The translations under genes and the position numbers were made by a program. Below the pieces are notes generated by a model. It saw only the letters and a program-made list of their open reading frames with translations. It was not told the origin of the DNA and made no database searches. A DNA stretch of 64,000 bases from Dipetalonema caudispina (Eukaryota > Nematoda > Chromadorea > Rhabditida > Onchocercidae). Location of the stretch: positions 1-64,000 of the forward strand of contig JABVXV010000035.1 of assembly GCA_013365325.1 (NCBI GenBank). Reading direction: 5' to 3'. Positions 39,401 through 50,745 of this stretch are shown here, piece by piece; the first letter of the stretch is position 1; each line of letters starts with the position of its first letter.

Positions 39401-40526
39401 CAGTTAAAACTATCTGCTTGCCTCGCATGACCTGCTTGAGCTCTCATGGTACCATATTCATCGTTAACAAAGCTAGTAAAGCTATTTTGTCCTATACTAG
39501 CAGGTTTCATCGAAAATGGTGCTATGATACTTTTTGCTGCATAACCACGGTTCGTGGTATCAATAAAACCAGATTGTGGTATGTTTGGAGCCATATCGAA
39601 AACTGTTTGTTCACTCATTGGGAATCGTTTTGAGCTCTTTTCCGCATGTGACAGTTTGAAATCATATAACTTATAGCGAGCTAAGTTATTCTTCGATCCA
39701 TCGGAACTGCTCACTTTCTGTTCTATGTGATCGTTTACTGTAGCTAGACCGTCCTTGTATATTTGAGTAGAATAGCTGCCTTTTTTAGTCACGTTGAAAT
39801 GCACATTTGTGCTCATATATGGTGCAGTAGTTCCAATTTTTCGCGATGGTACCTTCTCATGCATTATAATGGATCCTACAACTGGACTAGTAGTATGTCC
39901 ACAAAGAGGAAGAAAACGTTCGCAAGAGTAAGCTTGCTTTGAAGTAATACCGTTGTTAGCACTGCTATTTAGGGGTCCGACAGTACCCCGCATAGAAGTA
40001 CCACAGGCTGATACAGTTGGAGAAACTGCTGTAGTCCTGTCAAATATACGTTGTATAGGTGGGACAGCATTATCAAGTGATGGTAAGCCTCCTTTTTTTG
40101 CTGAATTACGTGACTCGTGAATATTTGAAATGGGATCAACAGAATCTACGTGTTTTGTCAGCATTACAAATCCCGAATATGAACTGTGCTAATACAATGA
40201 TGGCTACTATCAACTGGGCTAAAACTGCTCCTATGTATCGGATTTCCGTAATAATGGGACAAGCCTGATTGTAATCTATCATTAAAGGATAGGTAACTGG
40301 TCGATAACTGCAACGGTGTGAGGTACGTATGTGTCGAAGGTATCGAGACAGATTGCATTACCGTTTCATTTAGCAAACTTCTGGATCCAAAACAAATTGT
40401 CCTGTTTTAATATATGCGACAAATAAAACATCCGGAAAACAACTTAATTCCAGAACGATCCGCTCCAGATCACTATGAAATAGTATCAGTTAAATGCACT
40501 TACTATTGTTCCTCTTCGTCGGACAT
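33442..40526 (-). CDS. Troponin T, 11 exons, poly-Glu C-terminus
   Basis: Predicted 367-residue tropomyosin-binding subunit of the muscle thin-filament troponin complex. Exons (minus): 40526-40504, 36818-36723, 36486-36417, 36275-36072, 35910-35737, 35378-35175, 35005-34913, 34483-34403, 34152-34069, 33989-33954, 33480-33442; total 1104 nt in one frame. It starts MSDEEEQY, an acidic N-terminus, then TEAEKAMM, a long charged coiled coil ([20 protein letters not shown]), the family core [20 protein letters not shown] and [19 protein letters not shown], then [15 protein letters not shown]. The tail [12 protein letters not shown] is followed by an acidic exon and a final exon of twelve Glu and stop. 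This is one of several nematode paralogues; the tail lacks the long segment I associate with the body-wall MUP-2 form, so I give no symbol. Exons 2 and 3 have alternative in-frame boundaries (donor at 36787 with acceptor at 36471), suggesting N-terminal isoforms. A TTTCAG acceptor at 40572-40577 would give a 45-base leader. Confidence 0.92.
34569..34793 (-). CDS. Possible alternative terminal exon in troponin T intron 7
   Basis: A CTTACAG acceptor ending at 34794 is followed by 74 open codons and TAA, in the phase (0) left by the preceding troponin T exon. Using it would replace the normal C-terminus by a sequence starting [18 protein letters not shown] and ending NFYLPT. It shows no troponin T similarity and contains a run of four Phe from a poly-T tract, so it may be chance intronic sequence. 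Confidence 0.15.
   Translation of the reverse strand, partial: RCVMPSSKDAILVVRAIPTTAKSEMTVDVKSFFFFLQFASAVSRTVPIATISITTEKLFHIKRKDVTVNFYLPT
36723..40188 (-). CDS. Giant alternative first exon in troponin T intron 1
   Basis: Between troponin T exons 1 and 2, on the same strand, lies a 3.2-kb open frame starting at ATG 40164 and running to a GTATAC donor at 36931 (exon end 36932). That is 1077 codons plus two bases: phase 2, the same as troponin T exon 1, so it can join exon 2 (36818-36723) in frame and continue through all troponin T exons to about 1437 residues. Beyond the donor the frame reads intron-like hydrophobic codons before a stop at 36775. A TTGTATTAG acceptor at 40189-40197 lies 24 bases before the ATG; splicing from troponin T exon 1 into it would hit a stop after a few codons, so an own promoter with trans-splicing is more likely. 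The product is Ser/Thr/Lys-rich and probably disordered, with one predicted helical stretch at residues about 284-327 ([20 protein letters not shown]) and a conserved-looking [13 protein letters not shown] just before the junction. I recognise no domain. It could also be an independent nested gene. Confidence 0.65.
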
Positions 40527-41920
40527 CTTGCTTTATTCTACTTGCAGTAATGGTGGGTAGCGTGAAGCAAACTGAAACTATGGCTAGTATGTTTCGAAAA
40601 TAATCAGTGGAAAAGTAATGAAGAAAATATGAAAGATGAAAACTGGAAAGACTTCGTCGCATGCATTGATAGTTCTGCCTGCTTTTTTCGACTTCTTGTT
40701 AACTAACTTAAGATTGACCAATTGAGTGAACACATTCTAGATTTCTCTGACACTATATTGATGAGTCATGATGTCAAAAGTAATCTTGGAGTTATATATG
40801 ACAAGATGAGACAGATTAAAGGAGAATGACCATTTAGGTAAGTATTTCGAAGAAACTTGGGAAATCAAACTTAAGAAACATATGCATTAAAACTATGATT
40901 TTTGATGTTACTCTCAAAATAATGGAAAAAGTGCTAAACAGGCTAAATCAGAATTTCAAAGCTAACTCAGTTATATGAGTTTGAAACTTCGCATTCTGTG
41001 CTTGGCTATAGCGGCAATAATCAAAGAAGAAATTAGATTGAGTGTTGAGTCTTTCAATATTAAAAAGATTTCAAAAATCAATTTGAGGAAATTTTTTTTT
41101 ACAGAATTTTAAGTATCCCTAATGGAGAGTATTATGATGCAGCGGCAGCAGCAGTCACTGTATATCTGAAAATAAAAATTATTCGTCCGGAGGTAAAAAA
41201 TTAATGTCGACGTAAACGATGGATGCTGTTTCGTAGTTTCATATAATAACTACTGTAAAAATTTATGAATGTGATTTAATGTACAAATTCCATGGCAAAG
41301 AGAAGAAAAAAAAATAGACCGTAGAGTCACTCTGATCAAACTAAGTAAAATTTCCAGTACCATTCATAAGTTATACCTACATCATATGGTTTTCTGGCGA
41401 ATAATTATGTTTTAATTTGCTGTTTGAAAACTTCTTTACCATCCAGTTTAACTGTTATTATTCTCTCAGCTCCTTTAAAACCTAATCAAATTTCTTGCCT
41501 TTCGACGATGTTGGAAAGGATAAAATAAAAAATCTTTTATTTGAAATGAAGAGCTTCTTTCTTCAGTTAATCAACCTCTAAATAGAAACAAGCCACGGTA
41601 GTTCTTGCATCGAAAACTGGCAATGAGGTTTTATTTGACTCTGTCTGAGTCGAGGTCATCTCATCTAGTATTTTTTCCCAGTATCATCCTTATTAACTCT
41701 CTTAAATGATTCAGAAAACATCTTAAGAGCACATCATGCGAAGTACCAGGGAACTAATTCAGTTCCATTTTTGATTGAAATAAAACGAAACGAATATTCG
41801 TACAACTTTGCACTTTTTTTTTGCATATCCAATACTTGACTTTTAACAGTTGGCAAGAAAAGTGAGATAGTTGAGTAAAGTAAAGACAGTTTGTTAATCT
41901 TTTACTTTAGAATTGAAAGG

Positions 41921-41987
41921 AAAATTATACATAATCTTTAAGGATTATACATGTGTGTATAATCCTTAAAGACTTATGTATAATTTT
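41921..41987. repeat. Near-perfect 67-bp hairpin
   Basis: The left arm AAAATTATACATAATCTTTA (continuing AGGATTATAC) pairs with a right arm that is its reverse complement apart from one inserted base and the terminal loop pair. The loop is only about 3-5 bases. No target-site duplication is obvious. Confidence 0.85.
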
Positions 41988-44900
41988 AATAGTGACAAAG
42001 AAGGAGTCATTTGTCACGACTAAAAAAGGATAAGAGAAGAAGCATAAGAGGAGCATGATGAATATTTTACCTGAGTAAAATTAGATGATAAACGATCGAG
42101 ACGGACTGCTCAGATATCACTGTACTGCTACTACTGTTCCCTTCAGCAATACAAATCCGGACTAGACTTGTACAGTTTTACAAGAACAAATCCCTCAACA
42201 TAGTCCTCCTCTTTCTTCTTTTGTCAGGAATGTGTAAATAAAATGTGAGAGGAGCGAGAAATCTGACTAAACAGTAAGCTGGTAGTTTCGAAGCATAAGG
42301 AAGACTCAAAGTTGTCACACACTTCAACAAAGAGTACTACTAGAAGAGTGTACAGATTTTTCGACTTATCAAAAGCAACTAAGCATACTGCAAGAATTTA
42401 GCGGAGTGCAGCGTTTTTCTGCGAAAGGTAAGTTTTAGTGATCGATAAGAGTAGCATATGATGACAGGAGAATGCGGGAAATGGAGTTAGTGGGACGGAG
42501 AGAGGAAGATAGTTGGCGTCTTTATGAATGTGGTTAATGAATGATTTTCAATGTTAATGACGCATTCTGGAGATATTTCCCACTGCATCACTCTTTTATT
42601 ATTCCTACTGAATGGAAGCAATGGAAAAAACCGACCGATAGTTACAAAATCTGTAATGTTTCACGACTTTACTGGTTCTGTTGTATGCAGAACCACTATT
42701 ATATGTGTCCAATCCCTTTTATATGCAGTGTTAGACATGAGCTGGTTTAGGTCTACCTCTCCCTGACTATTAATTAACAAGAACGACAGGAGAATTAATT
42801 ACTTTAGAATGTGCAAATTCAATCACAGAATTGATGTCACTAAGTTTGCTTACTTAAAGGCAAGGGATACAGAAGTGAAACTATCATGCTAAAATGACAC
42901 CCTTAATACAATTAATTTTGATAATCCAACTTGTTATGGTCAACTTTCATCCGCTTATTATGTCCTTCTACAGAATGCGTTGCGATTATCTTCCCATCCC
43001 ATTTGTCTTTTAATTCCACTACTTAAATGCTATCAATATCACGTTTAATACCCACGTGTTTAATGTTATGCTATTTTACGTCATCTTTGCCATTGTTGTT
43101 GTTCTAACTGAAGTTGACAGCTTTGAAAAGTTTGGGACAAAAAAGTGAATTAGTTGTATATGCAATGGCTCAGCATGCAAAATTAGATTGATATTCGAAA
43201 TACGCACATCCCAATAACTTACCGTTTAATTAATCATTTTGATTACACAAAAATTCCGGAAAAATGGACCAAAAGCACTGGTGTTAAGATAAAATTATTC
43301 CTCAACTTCACTTTATAGTAAAAGGTTCATGATTTCTTGGCCAGAAACCACGTTGAATAATTCGATTTTATGGAGGTAATCTAATTTCCCTAACTGGTAG
43401 TTCGATTTAAGGATTTTAGATCTATTATATTTTCTACCAATAATAAGAAGTTTCGGGTTCCTTTGAAATGTTACAGCAACGCTGATCATGAATCCTGTAA
43501 TGATTAAAAGTTGCAAGAAGAAAAAGGATTGAGCAGCACTCAGCACAAGAAATGCTTATCACATTTCTATGAAAAGCTTCCAGTCGGACAGAAGTCAATC
43601 ACAAAAAACTTTAATTGGTCAGTTATTAGTTGGAATTCCCGAAAGCTCTGAAAAATGTTCGACATTCACAATTTAACGGTGAATATCGAACATCTAGAAA
43701 AGAAACTGTGAAATTCTTGAAAAATTTTCATGCTATGACAAAATAATTAAAAAGTGGCCAATTGAAAATGATGGAAAAAAGGCTTCTTTTTTGAAAGATT
43801 ATTGTATCATCATAGGAATGCAGTACTGCATCTAGCTTTTCATGAAAGAAAACTTGGTTATGATACCCTTATCTAAATAATCTTATCTTTACCAATTTAA
43901 TTTTATGCATAAAGCACTGGAACAATGATAAATAAAAATTCTAAACAATGACTCTTTGGACAAATTAACAAAACACTACCTCCATTAATAACATTGGCAT
44001 TGAATTTGCCTAAATACGGGAAATGTATTTCAATGAGAGTTAGACGATATTGAAGGAAGTGCGAAACAATCGAAACAGTTGTTAGTTAAAATGAGCTTGG
44101 CGTCATCATTTTGCTATTTCAAGTTTTTTTATATCGAACTTTCAAAAATTTTTCATGCTACTTATCTCTACCTTGAAAAAAGTGTTTTCATTTTTCATTG
44201 GTTTGAAGTGAAAATTTCCGTTGTAGGTGTGTTGTATGTTTGTTTATGCATACGTATGTGTGATGCACTCACTTGTTTAACTATCGGTGGAATTTTTGTT
44301 TGAAATGTTTGTAAAGAGTTAGCAATGTTTTATCTGATCAGAGTAAAATGAAATGTGGGAAGAGTTTATGAAATTTTCTAATTATTGGAAAAGAGAAAAG
44401 TAATGAAATGAGGCTTTTGTCATAATCAATGCGTCCACAAGTTTTAAAAGAAGTCAAAGTTTCTTTGTAAAAAAGTGAAGAAGCCTTGCAGTTTCCTTTT
44501 ACAGTCGAAACCCTATTAAATACAATTTTTCTTTCATTTATTATGTTTATCGAAATGGCACTAATTTCTTAGTCCGATAGGCATTTTCATTTTTCTACTA
44601 AGTAGAAATTTTCGAAGATTTAGAACATTTAAGCCGATGAAAAAAATTTTCAAGTTAAAGTTAATGATTTTGTCTCTTTTAAAAGACTCGAAGGAATGCG
44701 CAATTATTCTGCTAAATCGTTCATTAGAGACATAACTAAAATATTTGTCACTAAAGTATCTTTTCAAAATAGTTTGATGAAAGAAGAAACAACAATGAAA
44801 TGAGAAAAAAAATTGACAGAAAACAAAAAGAGATAGAAGATTGGAGAAACATAAATAAGATAAAGTTGTCGAGATGTGTTGAGTGCACACAATATCAAAT

Positions 44901-45351
44901 GTATTACTCTGTTTCATCATTGAATGTGCCGTAAAAGACGGATGTAAAACAGCTGTTAGACTTTCTCTAATTATTGTACCGTTATCTTCAAAACAAAAAA
45001 ACAAAAAAAAAAAAAAAGTAGCACAACTTCCACAACAATTTCCTAAGCCAGTAATCAGAGCCACAAAATGACAATTTTTTAAAACCAAGAAACGAGTTAA
45101 GAAGAACAGAAGTATGATCATGATGAATACAAATCTTTAGACAAAAATTAAATCAGTTTTTAGATGAAGAAAATGATACGGTAGAGCAGTACATTCAGAT
45201 GCAAATTGCCCTTTAATGGCCAATAGTCAACTGAAACATGTAGCTGTTGATAAAATGTGCACAGATGAGGAATTATCCTTAGGAGATGCAAAAAATTTCA
45301 AATGTTTAGCAAATCCTTTACCTGAAAATGTTCTCGGATCGAACGTCATAT

Positions 45352-45423
45352 TATGTACATGTTTAATGTTTAAACTCATACGTGTACATATTATGTGCGC
45401 GTACGAGTTAAAACATATACATA
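45352..45423. repeat. Imperfect stem-loop, about 72 bases
   Basis: Left arm TATGTACATGTTT...AAACTCATACGTGTACATA and right arm TATGTGCGCGTACGAGTT...ATACATA pair with several mismatches and a 5-7 base bulge. The size and bulges are in the range of a microRNA precursor, but nothing else supports that. Confidence 0.5.
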
Positions 45424-46839
45424 TCTACATTACACTGAAGTTCCAAATCTAAAAGGAAGGTGTCATAGAGAGTACTGAAGGAAAAGCATGAACGTTCTCA
45501 CTAACGATGTACAAGCGATAATTCTCCAATTGTAACTTACCGTTATTTCAATAAAGTTGAACTATATTAAAATGAGATAGATAATAAGTTTGAGTTCGAT
45601 TCAGTACTTAAAACGAGTGAACTTAATCAAGATAAAGATTGTAACAATTCTACATCTACAGGTTTCAAATAGACTTTTTATTTAGAGCAAAAACACAGGC
45701 CTACCGTTGGACAGCTGTGAGTGACGAGTGTAATGAGCACAAACCCGTGAATCAAGAGAAGGGATAGAAGAGAGAGATAGGCTGGTGATCATTCCAACTA
45801 CCTGGTCCTTGCTTGAAGCTTTCATATCACCTTGCTTCAAATACCCAAGTTGTCCCACATAGCCATAAGTGTCAGAGGCGGATTTCGGCGCAATAAATGG
45901 TGAAGGTGAAAGTGATTCCTCCTGGCAATTTTGTTTTAATGTGCAGGACTAATTTTGTCATGTATTTTTGTCTCTTCACTTATGATTGTAATAGAACATT
46001 TTTTTCACCTATAATTAAATTAGCATTTCAAGGAATTACAATATCAATTAAATTCAAGTGTGAATTTTTGATCCGTTAAAGGAAATAGCATGCGACATGC
46101 AGTATAGTAACTTAAAACTCCTGTTGCTGGATCATTGTTTTGGGATCATTTAAGAAACTTAAAAAGTACGAAGTAGTGGCACACAGTTGATTGAACATTT
46201 CACTTTTTATTTCCTCAAATAGTAGCATCTTTCCTCTAGAATAATTTTAGTATGAGTTTACTCCTCGAAACAATTTACTACTTTACTACCAATAATTCTT
46301 TCTTTTCATTATCACTCAATCCTTCACATCTGTGCAGAATAACGTTTACGTCTCTTCTCATTTCAAATAATAGCAGCCTCTCGCCTCCTTCATTTCTGGA
46401 TCGCTGGGACAGATGGTGTAACTTATGTTGGATACATTCGAAGCTGAGTTCCTGCAACAGCAGCTTATTTTGCTGAACAAACATGCGTACTCTACCATGT
46501 TTTCATATTTTCCCAGTGATTTTCAACATTTAACACTGAGAGTTGCCTTCTACTTAGTGAGAGCATATTGGCTTCATTGAATTACTCTAATCTGCCATAT
46601 TATAGAAGTAAAAATTTTCATCATTTGAAAGAAGACTATTTAATATAGACGAAAATATCATAATTTCTTTATTGAATTTCTACTGTTTTACTTTCATGGT
46701 AAAATGGAGTTGAGTAGACGTGCACAGAGACGTGATACAGACGGAAGCGATTCACATAAAATGTCCTTTGCAGAATTTTAGCGACTGCGTTTCTACTTGC
46801 ATATAATTTGAAGCGGAGATCTTGGAGACTGAATGAAAG

Positions 46840-48150
46840 ATGAGTTTCCCAGTGTTCAGGGCACGATCTGCAGTTACATTACCACGTACGCGTTCCGTTG
46901 AAAGGGGCGATGTAGCCACTCTTACCAGGTTTTCCTTTTGTTCTTGAAAAATTTAGGAAATGTTTTGTTATGTCCGTTAGAGTATTTTTAAGATTTTAAG
47001 TTTAAGTGTGCTCTGAATTTTAGAGTGGCGACGGTGCCAAATTTAGATACCATCCACGTTGGTGAACGGTATCGTCCATCTACATTGTTCAAATATCGAC
47101 GAGATTACGATTTGGTTTGTTTACCATCATTTCTGTATTTTGATCCCTATAACTAAATTTGGCACTTAACAAATTAAGGTTAATTTTGTGAGATTATAGT
47201 TGGATGATTATTACCACGATCGCATGTTCTTTGACACTCCATTGCATTGGCAAGACTACAGATTTGCAGCGCGTCGATATATCAATACTGATCCGATTCC
47301 AAGAAGTCTTGGTTTTGAGTATCCTGCTTTTTGGTAAACTAGTTATGTCTTTGCTTCAGTGCGTTGAATTCCTTTTTAACTTGATCACACAATAACCTAT
47401 GTTTTGTTTCACAACTTTCTGCAGCTGCAAGTGAAATATAATTCAAGAAAAATTGTTTAGTTTTTCTGAAACACTGCTCTAAATTTGTCCAGGTCACGCT
47501 ATAAGTGGTACACAGATTGGCTGAACCCAACATACTGGCGCCGTTATCGTGATCCGAATTATGATCGACCACTGTGGAATAACTGGAAACCATGGCACTT
47601 GGATAGAAATAATGTCAAACGAGCAATACGTATGTACAAAGAAGGTAAGTATATATTGAGACAGTAGTTTTTTGGTTATGAGAAGGTCGTAATGAAGCAT
47701 TTCAAATATTTAAAAAAGGAAGCTGGGAAAAGTTTTTCCAACTGTTACAGAAATTGCACTGACATCACATTTTATAAACAGGTCTGGTTGATTTCGGAAC
47801 GTTGGACCGATTTTGGATTGCACCTTCAGCGCTTTCCAGAAAAGGAAAGGATTGGACTGATGTGTTTTTGCCTGCTGGTAAGTTCAACAAAATTTTCATA
47901 GTATTTTTCTTGTCAGCTGAAGGATACACTAATCTATCATAAATTGAAAAGATCTCTTATCCCTGTGGGAATGTTAGAAAATCACATTTATAAAGCAGAA
48001 TTGCTTATGCACGGACTAGATAATTCTTTTTCATGCTTCTAAAACCGTGCCTAACAATCAGTAACATTATTGTAAGGTATTATCATATAATATTGCTAAG
48101 TACCTTCAGGACGTTATGGTGCTCGACGCTATTTCTACGCATTCTCTTAA
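46840..48150 (+). CDS. Filagenin-like thick-filament protein, 6 exons
   Basis: Predicted 200-residue basic protein. Exons: 46840-46928, 47024-47114, 47200-47333, 47493-47644, 47782-47877, 48110-48150; total 603 nt in one frame with good donors throughout. The protein starts MSFPVFRARSAVTLPRTRS and is remarkably rich in Trp (10), Tyr and Arg: for example KWYTDWLNPTYWRRYRD, LWNNWKPWHLD and a C-terminal GRYGARRYFYAFS. There is no signal peptide, membrane segment or coiled coil. Size, strong basic charge and aromatic content fit the nematode filagenins (beta-filagenin is about 200 residues), which form the core of thick filaments with paramyosin; insect flightin and myofilin have a comparable aromatic WYR-type region. 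Assignment rests on composition, length and family recollection rather than alignment. Possible leader acceptor TCCTTTGCAG at 46764-46773. Head to head with troponin T, consistent with muscle expression. Confidence 0.6.
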
Positions 48151-49294
48151 TCGTACAACGCAAATTCTTCTACACCAATCTGTTGACAGTTGTATCATTT
48201 ATCCTTTCAACATGCTACTAGCAAGCAATCCAATGGAACTGCTTTTTATTTTCTCCAGTATTTTTAAATTTCTATGGCATATAAATAACGTCATGCTAAT
48301 TCTCGAATATGAACAAAATCGAATCTTACTTTTGAGTGAAAATTGAAAGACTGCTATAAACTGCCCAATTGTTCATCAACATATATATTAATGATAGATA
48401 AACTATCCGTTTTTTGTTTTTCCTTACAGTTTAGAGTTAATATTTCGGTAGATACTTTAAAAGGAGCAGACTGCTTGTTCAAATTTATAATGTTTTGCAA
48501 ACTAATTGCTTAAGAAGTCAATGAATTAAAAAGGATAGCTTAATAACTGATTTTATAAGTAAATTCCGGAAGGTCTAATCATGACAACTCTTACATTAGT
48601 CAAATGGATAATCGTTGTACTTATCTTATTCAAGGAAGGAAAAAGTTCCCACAAAAGAATTGTTGATGAAATAAATGCTTTATCGCTTTCTTGTTCAAAA
48701 CTGCAATCTTTGAAAAAAGATTTAGTGATGTACAAGAAGAGAACATGAAAAATGCAAAAGTTATTTTCAAGAAATGGAATGGAGTTAAAGTTCTATCCAA
48801 TGAATGAGGGATCCTCGTTCGGACAAATGATCAGAACAGCAATTAGTACCCTGCATATGATTTTTCATATATGATGCAGTGAATGAAAACAATTTATTCA
48901 TTCTTTTCGAGCATTTTCATTTTGCTCCTCACTGGAACCACTTTCATCCTTCTTTCTGTCTAAATTTATATTGAAATTCGATCCACTTCAAGATATTACA
49001 TAGTACCACTGTTAGCAGTGAATTGAACATACTACTCACTTCAGTTTGAATGTTTAGTTCCGATATTATCGATCTAAATGAGAATACAATTCAAACGACG
49101 TCAAAAATCATACTAATGTAAACAGAAATCTGTCGACGTAGAATTTTTTATTTATAAAGCTTCTGTTTTTCCAGCAATATTTCTCAGTCAACGCTATTAT
49201 AAAACAAAAGCACTTTTCATAGAACTCTGATGCACAGAACTAATCATCAAAATGTAAAATGAGTTGACTCAGTACTTCCAATTTTCATGACTGA

Positions 49295-50745
49295 TTTTTA
49301 ATACAACTTCTGAATTATTCTCATTACACTACTTCATCTTTTTTTAAATTTTATTTTAATTGAGGAAAAATACTAACAGTTTGAGAATTTTTGTACTTCA
49401 AAAAATACATAATTTCTATAAATAATCTTTTTACATCTCTTGCTAGTTATCTATCTTTGCTAAATAAAACTGATTTATCCAGAAAAGGTAGCTGGAATTT
49501 TGCAGAAGACAATTCTGATTCAGGAAACACCCCTACTGCTCAACTGTAATTATACCGCTGTATAAGCTCAGCCGCCCTATCTATTACAGCAACAACTTCA
49601 AATTTTTTAGACCTCAAGACATTCACACTTATTTGCCGTGTTTTCCTCGTAATTTTATAAACTTGTAAAATGAGACTATTGAAAGCAGCATTTTCGACAG
49701 TACACGAAAAAATTCAAGGTTCATCGAGGAATCATAACCATACTTCTCCAGTTTATAGATTAGTCATTACTGAATATACATATAATTACAGTCTACTTTC
49801 TGAAACTGAAGCGCTTCTCAAAATGCAGAAGGCGCTGGTGTACACAACAAAGCAGAGGTTAAATTGAGATTAGGTGAATGAATCAAAATCTTTACATGAA
49901 TAACTTCGACAAGAGATTTTCTGAGGATTATTATACTGGACCAAATGAGTTTTAATACCGAAACATTTGGTTCAATTCCTAATTTAACCCACATTACAAT
50001 TATTCTCCTCCCTCGATCTACTCATCACGACTCAATTTTAGTTTAGAAATAACAAACTTCTTAATAACGAAGACGTGAAAGTAAGACAAAAATCTTTTCT
50101 CAGCTATCTGTACCGTTCCAGTCATTTTTCTTAGGCCACCACTGCACAACGGAAGGGTTCGACCCAAAAAAAATCTCTCGAGACGAAATATTTTATTCAC
50201 TTACTTGTTTGTTTGTTCTTTGACTGATGTTATTTATTTAGGTAATCATGTGTTCGATCAGAATCAGATGAAAAATTGTAGAAAAATGAATTACACATAT
50301 AACCGACAATGATTAATTTATAAACTGAAGAAGTTTGGTATAATTTTTCGATGAACCATCAATTTTAGCAATAGTTTCATTTCATAAGTTTATATGAGGA
50401 AAATACGGTGAAGTAAGTGTGGGTGTCTCGAGGTCTAAAAAATTTGTAGTTATTACTGTAATAGATAAGGCTGAGCTTATACAGCGGTAGAGTTACAGCT
50501 GAGCAGTGGGGTGTTTCCTGAATCAGAATTGTCTTCTGCAAAATTCCAGCCATCTTTTCTGGATAAATCGGTTTTATCTAGCAAAGATAGATAACTAGCA
50601 AGAGATGTAGAAAAATGATTTATAAAAGTTATGCATTTTTTGAAGTACAACAATCCTCAAACTGTTAGTATTTTTCCTCGACTAAAATAGAATTTGAAAA
50701 AAGATGAAATAGTGCAATGGGAGTAATTCATAAGTTGTTTATAAG
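49295..50745. repeat. Large diverged inverted repeat
   Basis: A left arm of about 49295-49790 matches the reverse complement of about 50285-50745, with roughly one difference in six bases and small indels; about 0.5 kb lies between the arms. A core segment is nearly identical in both arms (ACCGCTGTATAAGCTCAGCC and CTGATTCAGGAAACACCCC). Neither arm encodes a recognisable protein. Confidence 0.85.

Larger units (their letters stand above)
40578..46773. other. Intergenic region between two divergent muscle genes
   Basis: About 6.2 kb separating troponin T (minus) from the filagenin-like gene (plus). It should contain both promoters. I see no gene. It carries a near-perfect hairpin at 41921-41987 and an imperfect one at 45352-45423. 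The minus-strand frame at 43313-43546 begins with a signal-peptide-like stretch but has no ATG. Confidence 0.6.

Noticed and set aside
40164..40376. Upstream minus-strand frame ending two bases into the giant exon ATG, as a frameshifted N-terminus
   Set aside because: It ends in TAA overlapping the ATG in another frame, its first codon is not ATG, and a splice acceptor separates it from the giant exon.
43313..43546. Small secreted protein on the minus strand
   Set aside because: The hydrophobic start looks like a signal peptide, but the frame begins at GTG, not ATG, and has no upstream acceptor or known motif.
44561..45121. 186-codon minus-strand frame rich in Phe and Leu
   Set aside because: Composition follows T-rich tracts, the start is poor, and no family or membrane-protein pattern is consistent along it.
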